Assembly: GCA_030043545.1 (NCBI GenBank)
Contig: JASHXM010000112.1
Coordinates: 1-16,835, forward strand
DNA: 16,835 bases
Direction: 5' to 3'
Source of the DNA: Thermoplasmata archaeon
GTDB lineage: Archaea > Thermoplasmatota > Thermoplasmata > Lutacidiplasmatales > UBA184
Numbering within the stretch: position 1 is the stretch's first letter; each line of letters starts with the position of its first letter. The notes under the pieces were generated by a model. It did not search any database. It worked only from the letters and a program-made list of their open reading frames with translations, and was not told the origin of the DNA. Both the position numbers and the translations under genes were made by a program. This document shows positions 1 to 7,222 of the stretch, piece by piece.

Positions 1-284
1 GAGGAGTCGTGGATCGTGGTCGCGATCTGCGCGGCCAGTCGGTAGGCGTCGGCCGCTTGGGAGGCCAGCGCCGGGTCGTTCGAGCGCTCGTACTCCTCGC
101 CAGCTCGGCCGAGGAGCGTCAGCGCCGACTCCGGCTCGTCGAGCTGCCAGTGGATCCGCCCGGCCTCGAGGTTCGCGTTCGCGCGGAGGACGGTCGAGAC
201 CTTCGGGTCGCGAGCGGTCTGCTCGAGCCCCTTGAGGGATCTTCGGAGGCGACGGGCCTCCCGAGAATCGATCGGCTCGCTCAT
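1..284 (-). CDS. TPR-like helical protein, third gene of the GTPase/GAP1 unit (C-terminus outside window)
   Basis: This gene is cut by the left edge; only the first 94 codons are visible, starting at the ATG at 284-282. That ATG overlaps the TGA of the upstream GAP1-like gene as ATGA, which fixes the start and implies translational coupling. The visible product begins MSEPIDSREARRLRRS and is almost wholly alpha-helical. It carries alternating small and aromatic residues (ANLEAGRIHWQLDEPESAL, then AGEEYERSNDPALASQAA) typical of tetratricopeptide repeats, with about two helical hairpins in view. TPR proteins usually act as protein-interaction scaffolds. Its place directly after a GTPase and a GAP1-like protein makes it a likely third component of that system, which is inference. 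The part that would reveal any effector domain lies outside the window. Confidence 0.7.
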   Translation of the reverse strand, partial: MSEPIDSREARRLRRSLKGLEQTARDPKVSTVLRANANLEAGRIHWQLDEPESALTLLGRAGEEYERSNDPALASQAADAYRLAAQIATTIHDS

Positions 285-2635
285 TCGTTGGCTCCGGCGC
301 TCGTCGGCAGGAGCGCGCCGAGTCGCTCGAGGGTTCGGAGCGTCCGGGCGGACGGGCCCGGTCGGAGGCGTTCCCGAACGCGACCGAGTAACCGGTCCGA
401 CTTCGTCTCGGCGGCCGATTCCTCGGCCGTCGGGAACGACTCCTTCAGCCGGCCGAGGACGGCCGTGAGCTCCGCGGGGTCAGCGCCGTACCGCGGAGGG
501 GTCGCCCGGCCGATCGCCTCGATCCACCGCCCGAGGTCCGGCGGAGGGACGTGAAGATCTTCTACGCAACACGCGACGAGGAGGAGCGAATCCCATACCG
601 TCGGCCCCGCGATCGTCGGGTCGGTCGCGGCCCAGGCCTCCAGGTCGTCCCGCACGCGCTGCCGATCGGAGGAGCTCGCGGACGGCTCGCCGACCTCCCG
701 CAATATGCGGTAGTACGTACGAAGGGCGAGTGCGAGCGGGACGGGACCCTCCGCGCCCGCGGCCGCGAGGTCGAACCCCGCCGATCGGCGGGACGATGCG
801 ACCGCGGGAGTCGCCGATGGCGTGTCGATCGACTCGAGCCAGGCGAGGCCTTCCTCGGGCCGGCCCTCGACCCGGAAGACGGTCGCGATCGCTCCTACGA
901 GATCGGCCCCCGAGCCGGGAGCGCGTTCGACGGCGTGGCGGAGGATGTCGCCGGCCTCACGGCCGGAGGGTCCGAGGGGGAGCGGCTCCAAGGAGGCCAG
1001 TGGAGGTCGGGGGACCGGCGCGCCGGGCCCCGCCCCCGAACCGGCTTCGGGCGGCCGGGCGTCCAGATACGCTCTGGGCGAGACCCCGGGCCAGGAGTCG
1101 ACCGGGGGCTGGCTGGCGGAGAGCGAGGCGCGGAGCCGCCCGAGCCGGACCGAGGATTCGCCGGCCTCATCGCCCAGTCCGTGAAAGAGCTCCGCGCTCG
1201 CGTCGAGGAGCCGCCCCTGCCGCGTGCTCGGCGGCGACTCGGCCCCGAGCGCCGCGAGTCGGTCGGCGACGACCCGTCGGTCCGCCGGAGAGATCTCGAG
1301 GGGATCGGCCGCGACCCGAAGCGCGATCGTCTCCCGGGCGGGGCGAGTCTCCGGCACGATCGGGAGGCGCGTGAGCGCCCGGAGCATCGTCGGGATCGGC
1401 TCGCCGGGGGACCCGACGCTCGCCACCGCCGAGTTGACCGCAGCGTACAGTTCGCTGCGGAGCGACGGCGGTTCGTCGATCGCGCCGGAGGCGAGCGCAT
1501 CGAGGAGATCGCTGAGGGCCCCCACTCCCAGCGACTGCACGCCCCGGAGCACCTCCCGGATCCGGACCTCGGTCACCTCGGCCCCGACTCCCTCGGCCTG
1601 GGCCGGCACGACCTCCAGGAGGAGCGCGCGCGCGGCGGTCACGCTCGGATGCTCGGAATAGAGCCGGATCGCCTGCTCGAGGTGGACGCGCGCTCGATCC
1701 GGATCGACGAGGGGCGCCAGGCGCGCGAGCTCGATCTCGGCCGCGGCCCGGGCCGCCGGGGACGCGTCGGCCGGGGTCTCGAGCCGCGCGAAGTACTCCC
1801 AGGCCGCGTCCAGGTGCGACGCGCCCGACGCGACGGTGTCCAGGAACCGCTGGAAGGCGAGCCATCGCGGCCAGTCGCCGCCATACGCGGCCGCGAGCCC
1901 GGCCCGGACGTACGGTCCGGGTTCGGTCGCCGTCCGGCTGCCCAGCGCGACCGGCGCCAGCTCCGGGGCGACGGTCTCGGGGAGGACCACCCCTTCCGGG
2001 ACGAGCAAGAGATCGAACGGACGTCCGGCCGCGGCGTCGAACGTCGAGAGCGACAGCTCGGCCCGGCGGGGGGCCGGCAGCAGGGCCAGGAGGACCTCGA
2101 GGGCGGCGAGCGACTCCGGATGCCGTTCCCCGTATTGGAGGACCACGCGTTGCCCGGCGATCAGCGCCTCCAGCACGGTAGCGAGCCCGCCCGGGGCGGC
2201 GGTCCATGCGGAGAGCGCGGCCGGGTCGAGCGGAGGGAGGTCGGAGACCGCCGGCAGCGCGAGGGGGGGGAGGGGGCCGCGGAGCGTCGGGTCCGGGCGG
2301 AGCGCCTCGGGGATCCACACGAGGCGGCTCGAGAGCCCGCGGTACGCCTCGGCGTCTAGGACCACGGAGTGAGTGCAGATCGTGTCGGGCCGACCGTCGT
2401 ACCCCCGACCGATATTGGCGAGGCGGGAGACCGCGACGCGGCCGGTCGGGAGCCCGTAGATCGCCGTCGCGCGGGAGAAGTTCACTCGGTCGGAGAGCGG
2501 AGCTGACGGCGTGGAGTTCTGCTCGATCGCCTCCTGCTCCTCGGGGGCCAGTCCGGGCGTGGCGGCGACGAACTGGTATCCCGTGAACTCCCGGGTCTCG
2601 GCCGCGGTGTACATCACCTGCAGCCCTGCCGGCAC
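281..2635 (-). CDS. GTPase-associated protein 1 (GAP1)-like protein
   Basis: This 784-residue protein starts at a GTG at 2635, 10 bases after the stop of the propeller-GTPase gene. A later ATG at 2614 would remove the first seven residues, which look like part of the first strand, so I prefer the GTG. Residues 1 to about 110 resemble the type-2 N-terminal domain of GAP1: a YTAAE strand near residue 9, then TGYQFVAATPGLAPEE, and GYDGRPDTICTHSVVLD at about 78-94, which matches the family's GRPG/H-hallmark region. The remainder is mostly helical and Ala/Leu-rich (middle and C-terminal GAP1 regions), with acidic and Pro-rich loops. GAP1 proteins are known as companions of TRAFAC GTPases in predicted prokaryotic conflict systems; their biochemical role is not established. 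The gene directly behind the GTPase fits this. I recognised the family from memory of its N-domain pattern, not from a search. The middle and C-terminal assignment is weaker. Confidence 0.72.
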   Translation of the reverse strand: MPAGLQVMYTAAETREFTGYQFVAATPGLAPEEQEAIEQNSTPSAPLSDRVNFSRATAIYGLPTGRVAVSRLANIGRGYDGRPDTICTHSVVLDAEAYRGLSSRLVWIPEALRPDPTLRGPLPPLALPAVSDLPPLDPAALSAWTAAPGGLATVLEALIAGQRVVLQYGERHPESLAALEVLLALLPAPRRAELSLSTFDAAAGRPFDLLLVPEGVVLPETVAPELAPVALGSRTATEPGPYVRAGLAAAYGGDWPRWLAFQRFLDTVASGASHLDAAWEYFARLETPADASPAARAAAEIELARLAPLVDPDRARVHLEQAIRLYSEHPSVTAARALLLEVVPAQAEGVGAEVTEVRIREVLRGVQSLGVGALSDLLDALASGAIDEPPSLRSELYAAVNSAVASVGSPGEPIPTMLRALTRLPIVPETRPARETIALRVAADPLEISPADRRVVADRLAALGAESPPSTRQGRLLDASAELFHGLGDEAGESSVRLGRLRASLSASQPPVDSWPGVSPRAYLDARPPEAGSGAGPGAPVPRPPLASLEPLPLGPSGREAGDILRHAVERAPGSGADLVGAIATVFRVEGRPEEGLAWLESIDTPSATPAVASSRRSAGFDLAAAGAEGPVPLALALRTYYRILREVGEPSASSSDRQRVRDDLEAWAATDPTIAGPTVWDSLLLVACCVEDLHVPPPDLGRWIEAIGRATPPRYGADPAELTAVLGRLKESFPTAEESAAETKSDRLLGRVRERLRPGPSARTLRTLERLGALLPTSAGANE

Positions 2636-2645
2636 GTCGCCTGCC

Positions 2646-4676
2646 TCACTTCATCCGGGTGGCCACCCATTCGACCACTTCGGCGAGATTGTACGGCCGC
2701 AGGGGCAGGACGATCCTCGGCGCGGGGGAGTTCGGGACCGGCTCGACGGCTCCGACCGCGGAGCAGTAGAAGAACTCGAGCAGCTCCTCCGGGACCCGCC
2801 GGCTGAGCAGCTGGTAGAGGTCGGCGATCCCCTCGCGGGCCGTCTCTCGGGCCCCCCGGGCCTTCGCCTCCGGAGTCAGCTGATCGTACTTTGTGAAAAC
2901 GACGGCGACCGGCCGGCGGAGCTTCTGCCGCGGGCCGAGCTTCGAGAACTCGAAGACCATCAGCATGAAGTGGTAGAGGTTGAGACACGCTTCGGTCAGC
3001 TTCTGCGGCGGCGCGGAGCCGTCGATGAGGAGGATGAACCCGCCGGACCCGGTGAGGTGCTCGACGACCGGTTGGAGCGCGGCGGGGAGCTCTCGAGCCG
3101 CCGCGCCGCGGAACCCCAGGTATCGATTGAAATCCTCGCCCGAGAGATCGGTGAGGATCAAGTGGCGAGTTCGGGCGATCCCGAACCGGCCCTTCCAATG
3201 GAGGTCCGCCCCCATCCGGATCAGGTTTCGGGTCTGAGTACGAGCCGGCCACTCTCCTCCCTCGAGAGCGAGGCGGATCGACGAGATGTAGTCGAACCCT
3301 TCGCGCATGTACTCGAGCTGGTAGCTGCCCGAGAACTTGGCGGAGGAGAACGCGACGGACATCATCGCAAAGAACACGGTCTTGCCCGAGAGCGTCTCGC
3401 CGACGACCGTGACCGAGTGTTCCGGCGCGATCGTCTCGAGGCGGACGGCGGGCGGGGGCGAGGGTACCGCGGCGGCGACCGGCGGGGGCGTGCCGATCGG
3501 TCGCCCTGAGGACGGAGGGGCCGGAGCCGGCGGGCGTGGCTCGTTTCGTGCGACCGACGGAACGGGACGGGGTGGCGTGCGCGGAGCCGGGGGGGCGGGC
3601 GCGACGGTCGTCGCCGGAGCGCGCCGTGCGGGAGCCGCCGCTCGGGCGACCGGTGTCGGAGGCGGCGTTCCCGACTGCAGAATGAGGACACGCGGGGTCG
3701 CCACGCCCGCGACCACGAGTCGTCCGTCGGTCGAAATCGACAGCGACTTCACCGGGCCGTCGGTCGGCCGGGTCCAGAGCAGGGTCCCGGCGCCATCGAC
3801 CGCGTGGAGGTCCCGCTCGCGGCCCGCCAGGAGGATCCGGCCGCCGTCCTGCGAGATCTCGACCTCCCCGCTCAACCCACCGGTCGCCGGGGCGAAGGTG
3901 AAAGCGACCGAGCCCTTCGCGTCGATGCCGACCGCCGTGTCGTTCGCGAGGGTCACCACCGCCAGTCCGCCGTCGGCCCGGAGGGCGACCCGCCGAGGTT
4001 CCGCCGGGAGTTCCACGGTCCACCGCGACTTGCCTTGGCGGTCAACGAGCCGGGCCGAGGACGCGCCGGTCACCACCACCACGAGGTCGAGATCGGCGGT
4101 CGCGTCGACTGCGACCACCGGCCCCGGCACGTTCACCGGTGTCGCGGCGTGGCCGTACCGGTCGTACCAGGTGATGCCGCCGTCCTTCGAGGCCGACACG
4201 GCCTCGAGTCCGAGGCGGGAGACCGCGACGCCCTCGACCGAACGATCGACGGTCGGAGGAGCGTCGGTCGCTCCGAACGGTCGGACGAACGCGAGTCGAC
4301 GGTTCGAGGCCGCGGCGACGAGTTCGCCGGTCGGAGACAGGGCGAGATGCCGAACTCCGGGGACCCGGGTCGGCGCGCTCCATCGGCGGAGGTCGACGTC
4401 GAGCACTCGAACCAGCCCCGAGGCCTGGGCGACCGCGACGACCGAGCCGTTCGCCGACACCGCGAGCCGGTCGATGACGCTCGGGTCGTCCTGGACGACG
4501 AAGACGCCCCCATCCTCCGCTCCCGAGGGGGAGAGGAGATGGACGGCGTTTTCCGTCGCCACGACAACCCGGCCCCCGTTCGCGCTGATCCGGACATCGC
4601 CGAGGGCGACGGGAGGAGTGTACTGATACTCTCGAAGCGGCTCGCCCTTTGCGGACGCGGGGGAATCGAGTGCCAT
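2646..4676 (-). CDS. Beta-propeller/TRAFAC GTPase fusion protein
   Basis: This 676-residue protein has three parts. Residues about 20-336 form repeated strands of the WD40/PQQ kind (for example VRISANGGRVVVATEN, LAVSANGSVVAVAQ, LALSPTGELVAAAS, LSISTDGRLVVAG), roughly seven blades. Residues about 337-415 are a low-complexity Pro/Ala/Arg linker. Residues about 420-676 are a GTPase with all main motifs: P-loop GETLSGKT (426-433), G3 DLSG (510-513) after hydrophobic LILT, G4 TKYD (595-598) and G5 SA (639-640). The intact motifs argue for active GTP binding. The family looks like the GTPases paired with GAP1 proteins (DO-GTPase2-like), and the next gene is indeed GAP1-like. No membrane segment or signal peptide is visible, so it is probably cytosolic. 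The propeller probably senses or recruits a partner and the GTPase acts as a switch; that division of labour is inference. Confidence 0.85.
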   Translation of the reverse strand: MALDSPASAKGEPLREYQYTPPVALGDVRISANGGRVVVATENAVHLLSPSGAEDGGVFVVQDDPSVIDRLAVSANGSVVAVAQASGLVRVLDVDLRRWSAPTRVPGVRHLALSPTGELVAAASNRRLAFVRPFGATDAPPTVDRSVEGVAVSRLGLEAVSASKDGGITWYDRYGHAATPVNVPGPVVAVDATADLDLVVVVTGASSARLVDRQGKSRWTVELPAEPRRVALRADGGLAVVTLANDTAVGIDAKGSVAFTFAPATGGLSGEVEISQDGGRILLAGRERDLHAVDGAGTLLWTRPTDGPVKSLSISTDGRLVVAGVATPRVLILQSGTPPPTPVARAAAPARRAPATTVAPAPPAPRTPPRPVPSVARNEPRPPAPAPPSSGRPIGTPPPVAAAVPSPPPAVRLETIAPEHSVTVVGETLSGKTVFFAMMSVAFSSAKFSGSYQLEYMREGFDYISSIRLALEGGEWPARTQTRNLIRMGADLHWKGRFGIARTRHLILTDLSGEDFNRYLGFRGAAARELPAALQPVVEHLTGSGGFILLIDGSAPPQKLTEACLNLYHFMLMVFEFSKLGPRQKLRRPVAVVFTKYDQLTPEAKARGARETAREGIADLYQLLSRRVPEELLEFFYCSAVGAVEPVPNSPAPRIVLPLRPYNLAEVVEWVATRMK

Positions 4677-4729
4677 CCGACCGCCGGGGTCTCACCGACC
4701 CCAGCCTCCCGGGGGCGGCACCGACCGCC

Positions 4730-4742
4730 GGCTTTTCAAGCC
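4730..4742 (-). promoter_or_regulatory. Weak TATA-like element within a small inverted repeat
   Basis: The minus strand reads GGCTTGAAAAGCC, an AT-rich core inside a 5-bp inverted repeat with a 3-base centre. It lies about 60 bases before the ATG of the propeller-GTPase gene, in the 187-bp gap that follows the six-gene SPFH unit. If it is an archaeal box A, transcription would start near 4706 with a leader of about 30 bases. The match to a TATA consensus is poor, so this is tentative. Nothing else is visible in the 4677-4863 gap. Confidence 0.3.
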
Positions 4743-4863
4743 TTCCGCGACCACGGGCCCGGGCGGATCCGGCGCGAACTCCACCGACGAGAACGCGGCC
4801 CGTTCGGGCGCCTTGAGGTCCGCAGAACGCAGTGATGATCGGCCGAGCTGGAGGTTGCTCGGA

Positions 4864-5154
4864 TCAGAGGGGCGAACCGCACTTCGAACAGCGGGTGGCC
4901 CCGAGCATGTTCGTCGTGCCGCAGGCCTTGCAGGTCGACGGGGTGGTCGCTCCCACGGCCGACGGCGAGAAGACGGTCGGCTGGGCGACCCGCTTCATCC
5001 GCCGCTCCGTGAAGAAGCCCCACATGATCAGCAACAGGCCGATGATCACCAGAAACACGCCGCCGACGTACCCGAACGGGACGGCGAACAGCGAGAACCC
5101 GATGAGGAGAAAGATCACGCCGATGACGATGCGCCCGATCCCGCGTCCCGACAT
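4864..5154 (-). CDS. Small membrane protein with C-terminal zinc ribbon
   Basis: This 96-residue protein has two predicted membrane helices (about residues 7-25 and 28-48) separated by a short turn. A basic stretch ERRMKR (50-55) follows and should lie on the cytoplasmic side. A Ser/Thr/Pro-rich linker then leads to a zinc ribbon with CKAC (75-78) and CSKC (89-92). It is the last gene of the six-gene unit and starts 6 bases after the SPFH gene stops. The ATG is the only sensible start. A membrane hairpin carrying a cytosolic zinc ribbon beside an SPFH protein suggests an anchor or adaptor for that assembly; this is inference. The family was not recognised beyond these parts. Confidence 0.85.
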   Translation of the reverse strand: MSGRGIGRIVIGVIFLLIGFSLFAVPFGYVGGVFLVIIGLLLIMWGFFTERRMKRVAQPTVFSPSAVGATTPSTCKACGTTNMLGATRCSKCGSPL

Positions 5155-5160
5155 CGAACC

Positions 5161-6294
5161 TCAGCTCAACGGCTCCTTGCAGTACGGGCAGAATTTGGGA
5201 GTTTTTGGCAGATTTAAGGCTTGGCCACAGTACGGACACGCCTTGAACGCCGAGGGGCCGTCGCTTCCCCCCGATCCGGGACTGGTCGCGGCCGGGGCTG
5301 TCCCGGCCGCCGACGGCGCGGCCGATGCTGGGGGCGACGGTTTCATCGCGGACCCGCATTTCGGGCAGAAGGCCATGTCGACCGGGACATGGTTCCCGCA
5401 CTTGAGGCACGTAACGACCACTTGCGGTACGCTGGGCGTCGGGGTCATCGCCGACTGCATCGTTGCGGCCATCGGTCCGACCGGGAGCAGCGAGATCATC
5501 TGACCTCCGACGGTCGACGACCCCTGCTGGTTCTGGGCGAACGTCTTCATGATGTCGAGCTGACGGTCGGCCAGCACGGCGTCGTGGCTGACCCCGGACA
5601 ACCCCAAGACGCGGTTCACCTCGTCGAGGTGCTCGGGCGTGGTGTCGACCGACTCGATCTTGAGGTCGATCAGCTCCATCCCGCGTTGCACGAACGCCTC
5701 GGCGACGTTGACCTTCGCCTGGGTCGAGACGGTATCGAGCTTGCCGTAGACGTCGGTGAAGTTGTACTTCGAGAGATTCTGGGTGAGCCGCTCGACCAGG
5801 AACATTCGGATGAACTGGTGGACCGCGTCCGCGCTGAACGTCGACAGTCCTCCGACGACCTGCTGCAGGAACACGGCCGAATCGGAGACCCGGAACTGGT
5901 AGCCTCCGTTCGCCATCATCGGGATGATGGTCGGATAGCTCGCGTCGGCCCGCACGTTCAGCCGAAGCCCCCAGCGGGCGGGGAACATCTTCTGGGCGAC
6001 GAAGAAGAGGGTCGCCTTGAACGGAGTATCCCGCTGGCCGGCGGCGTTGCGGAACCCGGCGATCGCATTGTAGAACGAGGTCAGGACGCGGAGGTTCTGG
6101 GTCGTGAGGACGTGGCGCCCGGGTCCGAAAACGTCCATCAGCTTTCCGTCGCGCATGAACGCGGCCGCTTCGTACTCGTGGACGACCAGCTGACTGCCGT
6201 AGGCAAAGTTCTCGTCCGGCCACCGAAGGACGATGTCCTCGGGGCCGGGGTGAAGCCACTCGATGACCTGCTTGGTCATCGGTCCGGTGCTCAT
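5161..6294 (-). CDS. SPFH (Band 7) domain protein, YdjI-like, with two C-terminal zinc ribbons
   Basis: This 377-residue protein belongs to the SPFH group related to Bacillus YdjI, also labelled virion-core-protein-like. Diagnostic stretches are VIEWLHPGPEDIVLRWPDE (10-28), the GSQLVVHEYEAAAFMRDGK segment (33-51) and DVFGPGRHVLTTQN (54-67). An alpha/beta SPFH core follows to about residue 215, with the usual helical tail to about 257. After a Pro/Ala linker come two zinc ribbons: CLKC...CPKC (296-299, 310-313) and CPYC...CPYC (353-356, 369-372). SPFH proteins form oligomeric membrane-associated scaffolds, and YdjI works with PspA-type envelope-stress proteins in Bacillus. No transmembrane helix is evident, so membrane attachment may rely on the flanking membrane proteins. 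The ATG at 6294 overlaps the previous stop as ATGA, supporting that start over an in-frame Met at residue 6. Confidence 0.9.
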   Translation of the reverse strand: MSTGPMTKQVIEWLHPGPEDIVLRWPDENFAYGSQLVVHEYEAAAFMRDGKLMDVFGPGRHVLTTQNLRVLTSFYNAIAGFRNAAGQRDTPFKATLFFVAQKMFPARWGLRLNVRADASYPTIIPMMANGGYQFRVSDSAVFLQQVVGGLSTFSADAVHQFIRMFLVERLTQNLSKYNFTDVYGKLDTVSTQAKVNVAEAFVQRGMELIDLKIESVDTTPEHLDEVNRVLGLSGVSHDAVLADRQLDIMKTFAQNQQGSSTVGGQMISLLPVGPMAATMQSAMTPTPSVPQVVVTCLKCGNHVPVDMAFCPKCGSAMKPSPPASAAPSAAGTAPAATSPGSGGSDGPSAFKACPYCGQALNLPKTPKFCPYCKEPLS

Positions 6295-6836
6295 GGGGAG
6301 CCTCCGGCGTCCGATCCAAGCTCCACGAGGCCCAGGATCGCCTGCTTGCGCTCCAGGAACGTCCGGTCCAACCGCTCGATGGAGGCACGCAGCGCCACCA
6401 GCCCGTCGCGCGACGGCTTCGCCCGCAGAGTCACCGCATCGTCCGCGATCGCCTGCGCGCTCGCCAGCACGTTCGAGTCGAACTCGACCGCCCGGTCGAG
6501 CTGAGCGTCCAGGATCTTCGCCCCATCCCAGCGGCCGGTGTAGCCGCGGGCGGCATGCAGGGTCGACTGGTGGAGTCGGTCCAGGATCCGCACGACGGAG
6601 TCGACCTCCTCGGAGAATCCGGCATCGCCCGCGTTGACCATCCCCTTGTACGTCTCTTTGAGCGCCCCCAGACCCTGCTTGAGACGGAGCGCGGCGGCAT
6701 CGCGAACGAGCTGGTCCGTATCCCGGATCAGGTCGCGTCCACGGTACCCGCGGTATCCCGGGACCATGAGCAGCATGCGCTCATACGCCGATCGGCTCGT
6801 CTCGACGCGCTCCGCGGCCTTCGATTCAATTCCCAT
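6291..6836 (-). CDS. Conserved-looking helical protein of unknown function
   Basis: This 181-residue protein is predicted to be nearly all alpha-helical. It has a striking N-terminal motif VPGYRGYRGRDLIRDTDQL, then amphipathic helices, and a segment HAARGYTGRWDGAK in the middle. I chose the ATG at 6836: it overlaps the end of the upstream membrane-protein gene by 11 bases and begins MGIESKAAERVETS. The longer start at 6866 would overlap by 41 bases and adds only an Arg/Pro-rich tail. Its 3' end overlaps the SPFH start by 4 bases, so the two are probably translated together. Because SPFH proteins of this type often neighbour PspA, I checked for PspA resemblance; helix content fits loosely, but length and motifs do not. 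It has no cysteines for metal binding and no membrane helix. The product is probably a cytosolic partner of the SPFH protein. Confidence 0.8.
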   Translation of the reverse strand: MGIESKAAERVETSRSAYERMLLMVPGYRGYRGRDLIRDTDQLVRDAAALRLKQGLGALKETYKGMVNAGDAGFSEEVDSVVRILDRLHQSTLHAARGYTGRWDGAKILDAQLDRAVEFDSNVLASAQAIADDAVTLRAKPSRDGLVALRASIERLDRTFLERKQAILGLVELGSDAGGSP

Positions 6837-7218
6837 CGGGGGTCGACCTCCGGATCTGCGAGGCAACTAGGAGAACGATCGCGATCATCGCGATCCAGAT
6901 GTAGAGGAAGATGAACCCGAGGCCGACCAAGTAGACCGTGCCGAGCCAGAGGACCCCGGATCCGAGCAGGATGACTCCCCAGCCGGCGAAGAAGACCGAG
7001 GGCGGCGGCCCGAACTGAGGGACCGGCCGCCGCGGAGGGGGCGGCACACCCCCCACCGACGGGGAGTCGGCGCGCACGAGGAGCAGGAAGAGGCCCCCCG
7101 CGATCAGGAACGCGGCGAACATCACGTACCAATGGCGCGGGTCGAGCAGGGCGGCGACAAGCCCGACCGCCGCGACGATCGCCGCGCTCGCTACTCGAAT
7201 GGCGCCGGAGTTGGTCAT
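6826..7218 (-). CDS. Four-helix membrane protein of unknown function
   Basis: This 130-residue protein has four strongly hydrophobic segments, at about residues 6-25, 30-48, 74-95 and 97-120. Between the second and third lies a Pro-rich loop (PPPPRRPVPQFGPPPS). The C-terminal tail ends in RRSTPDGN. It starts 4 bases after the stop of the 510-residue zinc-ribbon gene, and its end overlaps the next gene by 11 bases, so it is clearly part of the same transcript. It is the main integral membrane component of the unit and could hold the SPFH and zinc-ribbon proteins at the membrane; that role is inference. I do not recognise the family. Confidence 0.82.
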   Translation of the reverse strand: MTNSGAIRVASAAIVAAVGLVAALLDPRHWYVMFAAFLIAGGLFLLLVRADSPSVGGVPPPPRRPVPQFGPPPSVFFAGWGVILLGSGVLWLGTVYLVGLGFIFLYIWIAMIAIVLLVASQIRRSTPDGN

Positions 7219-7222
7219 TCCG

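Noticed and set aside
551..2359. Long plus-strand open frame (602 codons) opposite the GAP1-like gene
   Set aside because: Its translation is Arg/Gly/Glu-rich without any domain pattern, and the opposite strand encodes a recognisable protein with coupled neighbours. Long antisense frames are expected at this GC content.
1..4676. Complete conflict (immunity) system with effector
   Set aside because: No nuclease, protease, TIR, pore-forming or diversity-generating component can be seen in the window; only the GTPase, GAP1-like and TPR-like parts are supported.
4736..6388. Minus-strand 550-codon frame over the SPFH gene
   Set aside because: Out of frame with the clear SPFH and zinc-ribbon coding; Arg/Pro/Asp-rich with no domain.
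6291..6836. PspA/ESCRT-III-like protein
   Set aside because: Context next to a YdjI-like SPFH gene made this attractive, but the length of 181 residues and the GYRGYRG motif do not match PspA, and the long coiled-coil pattern is absent.
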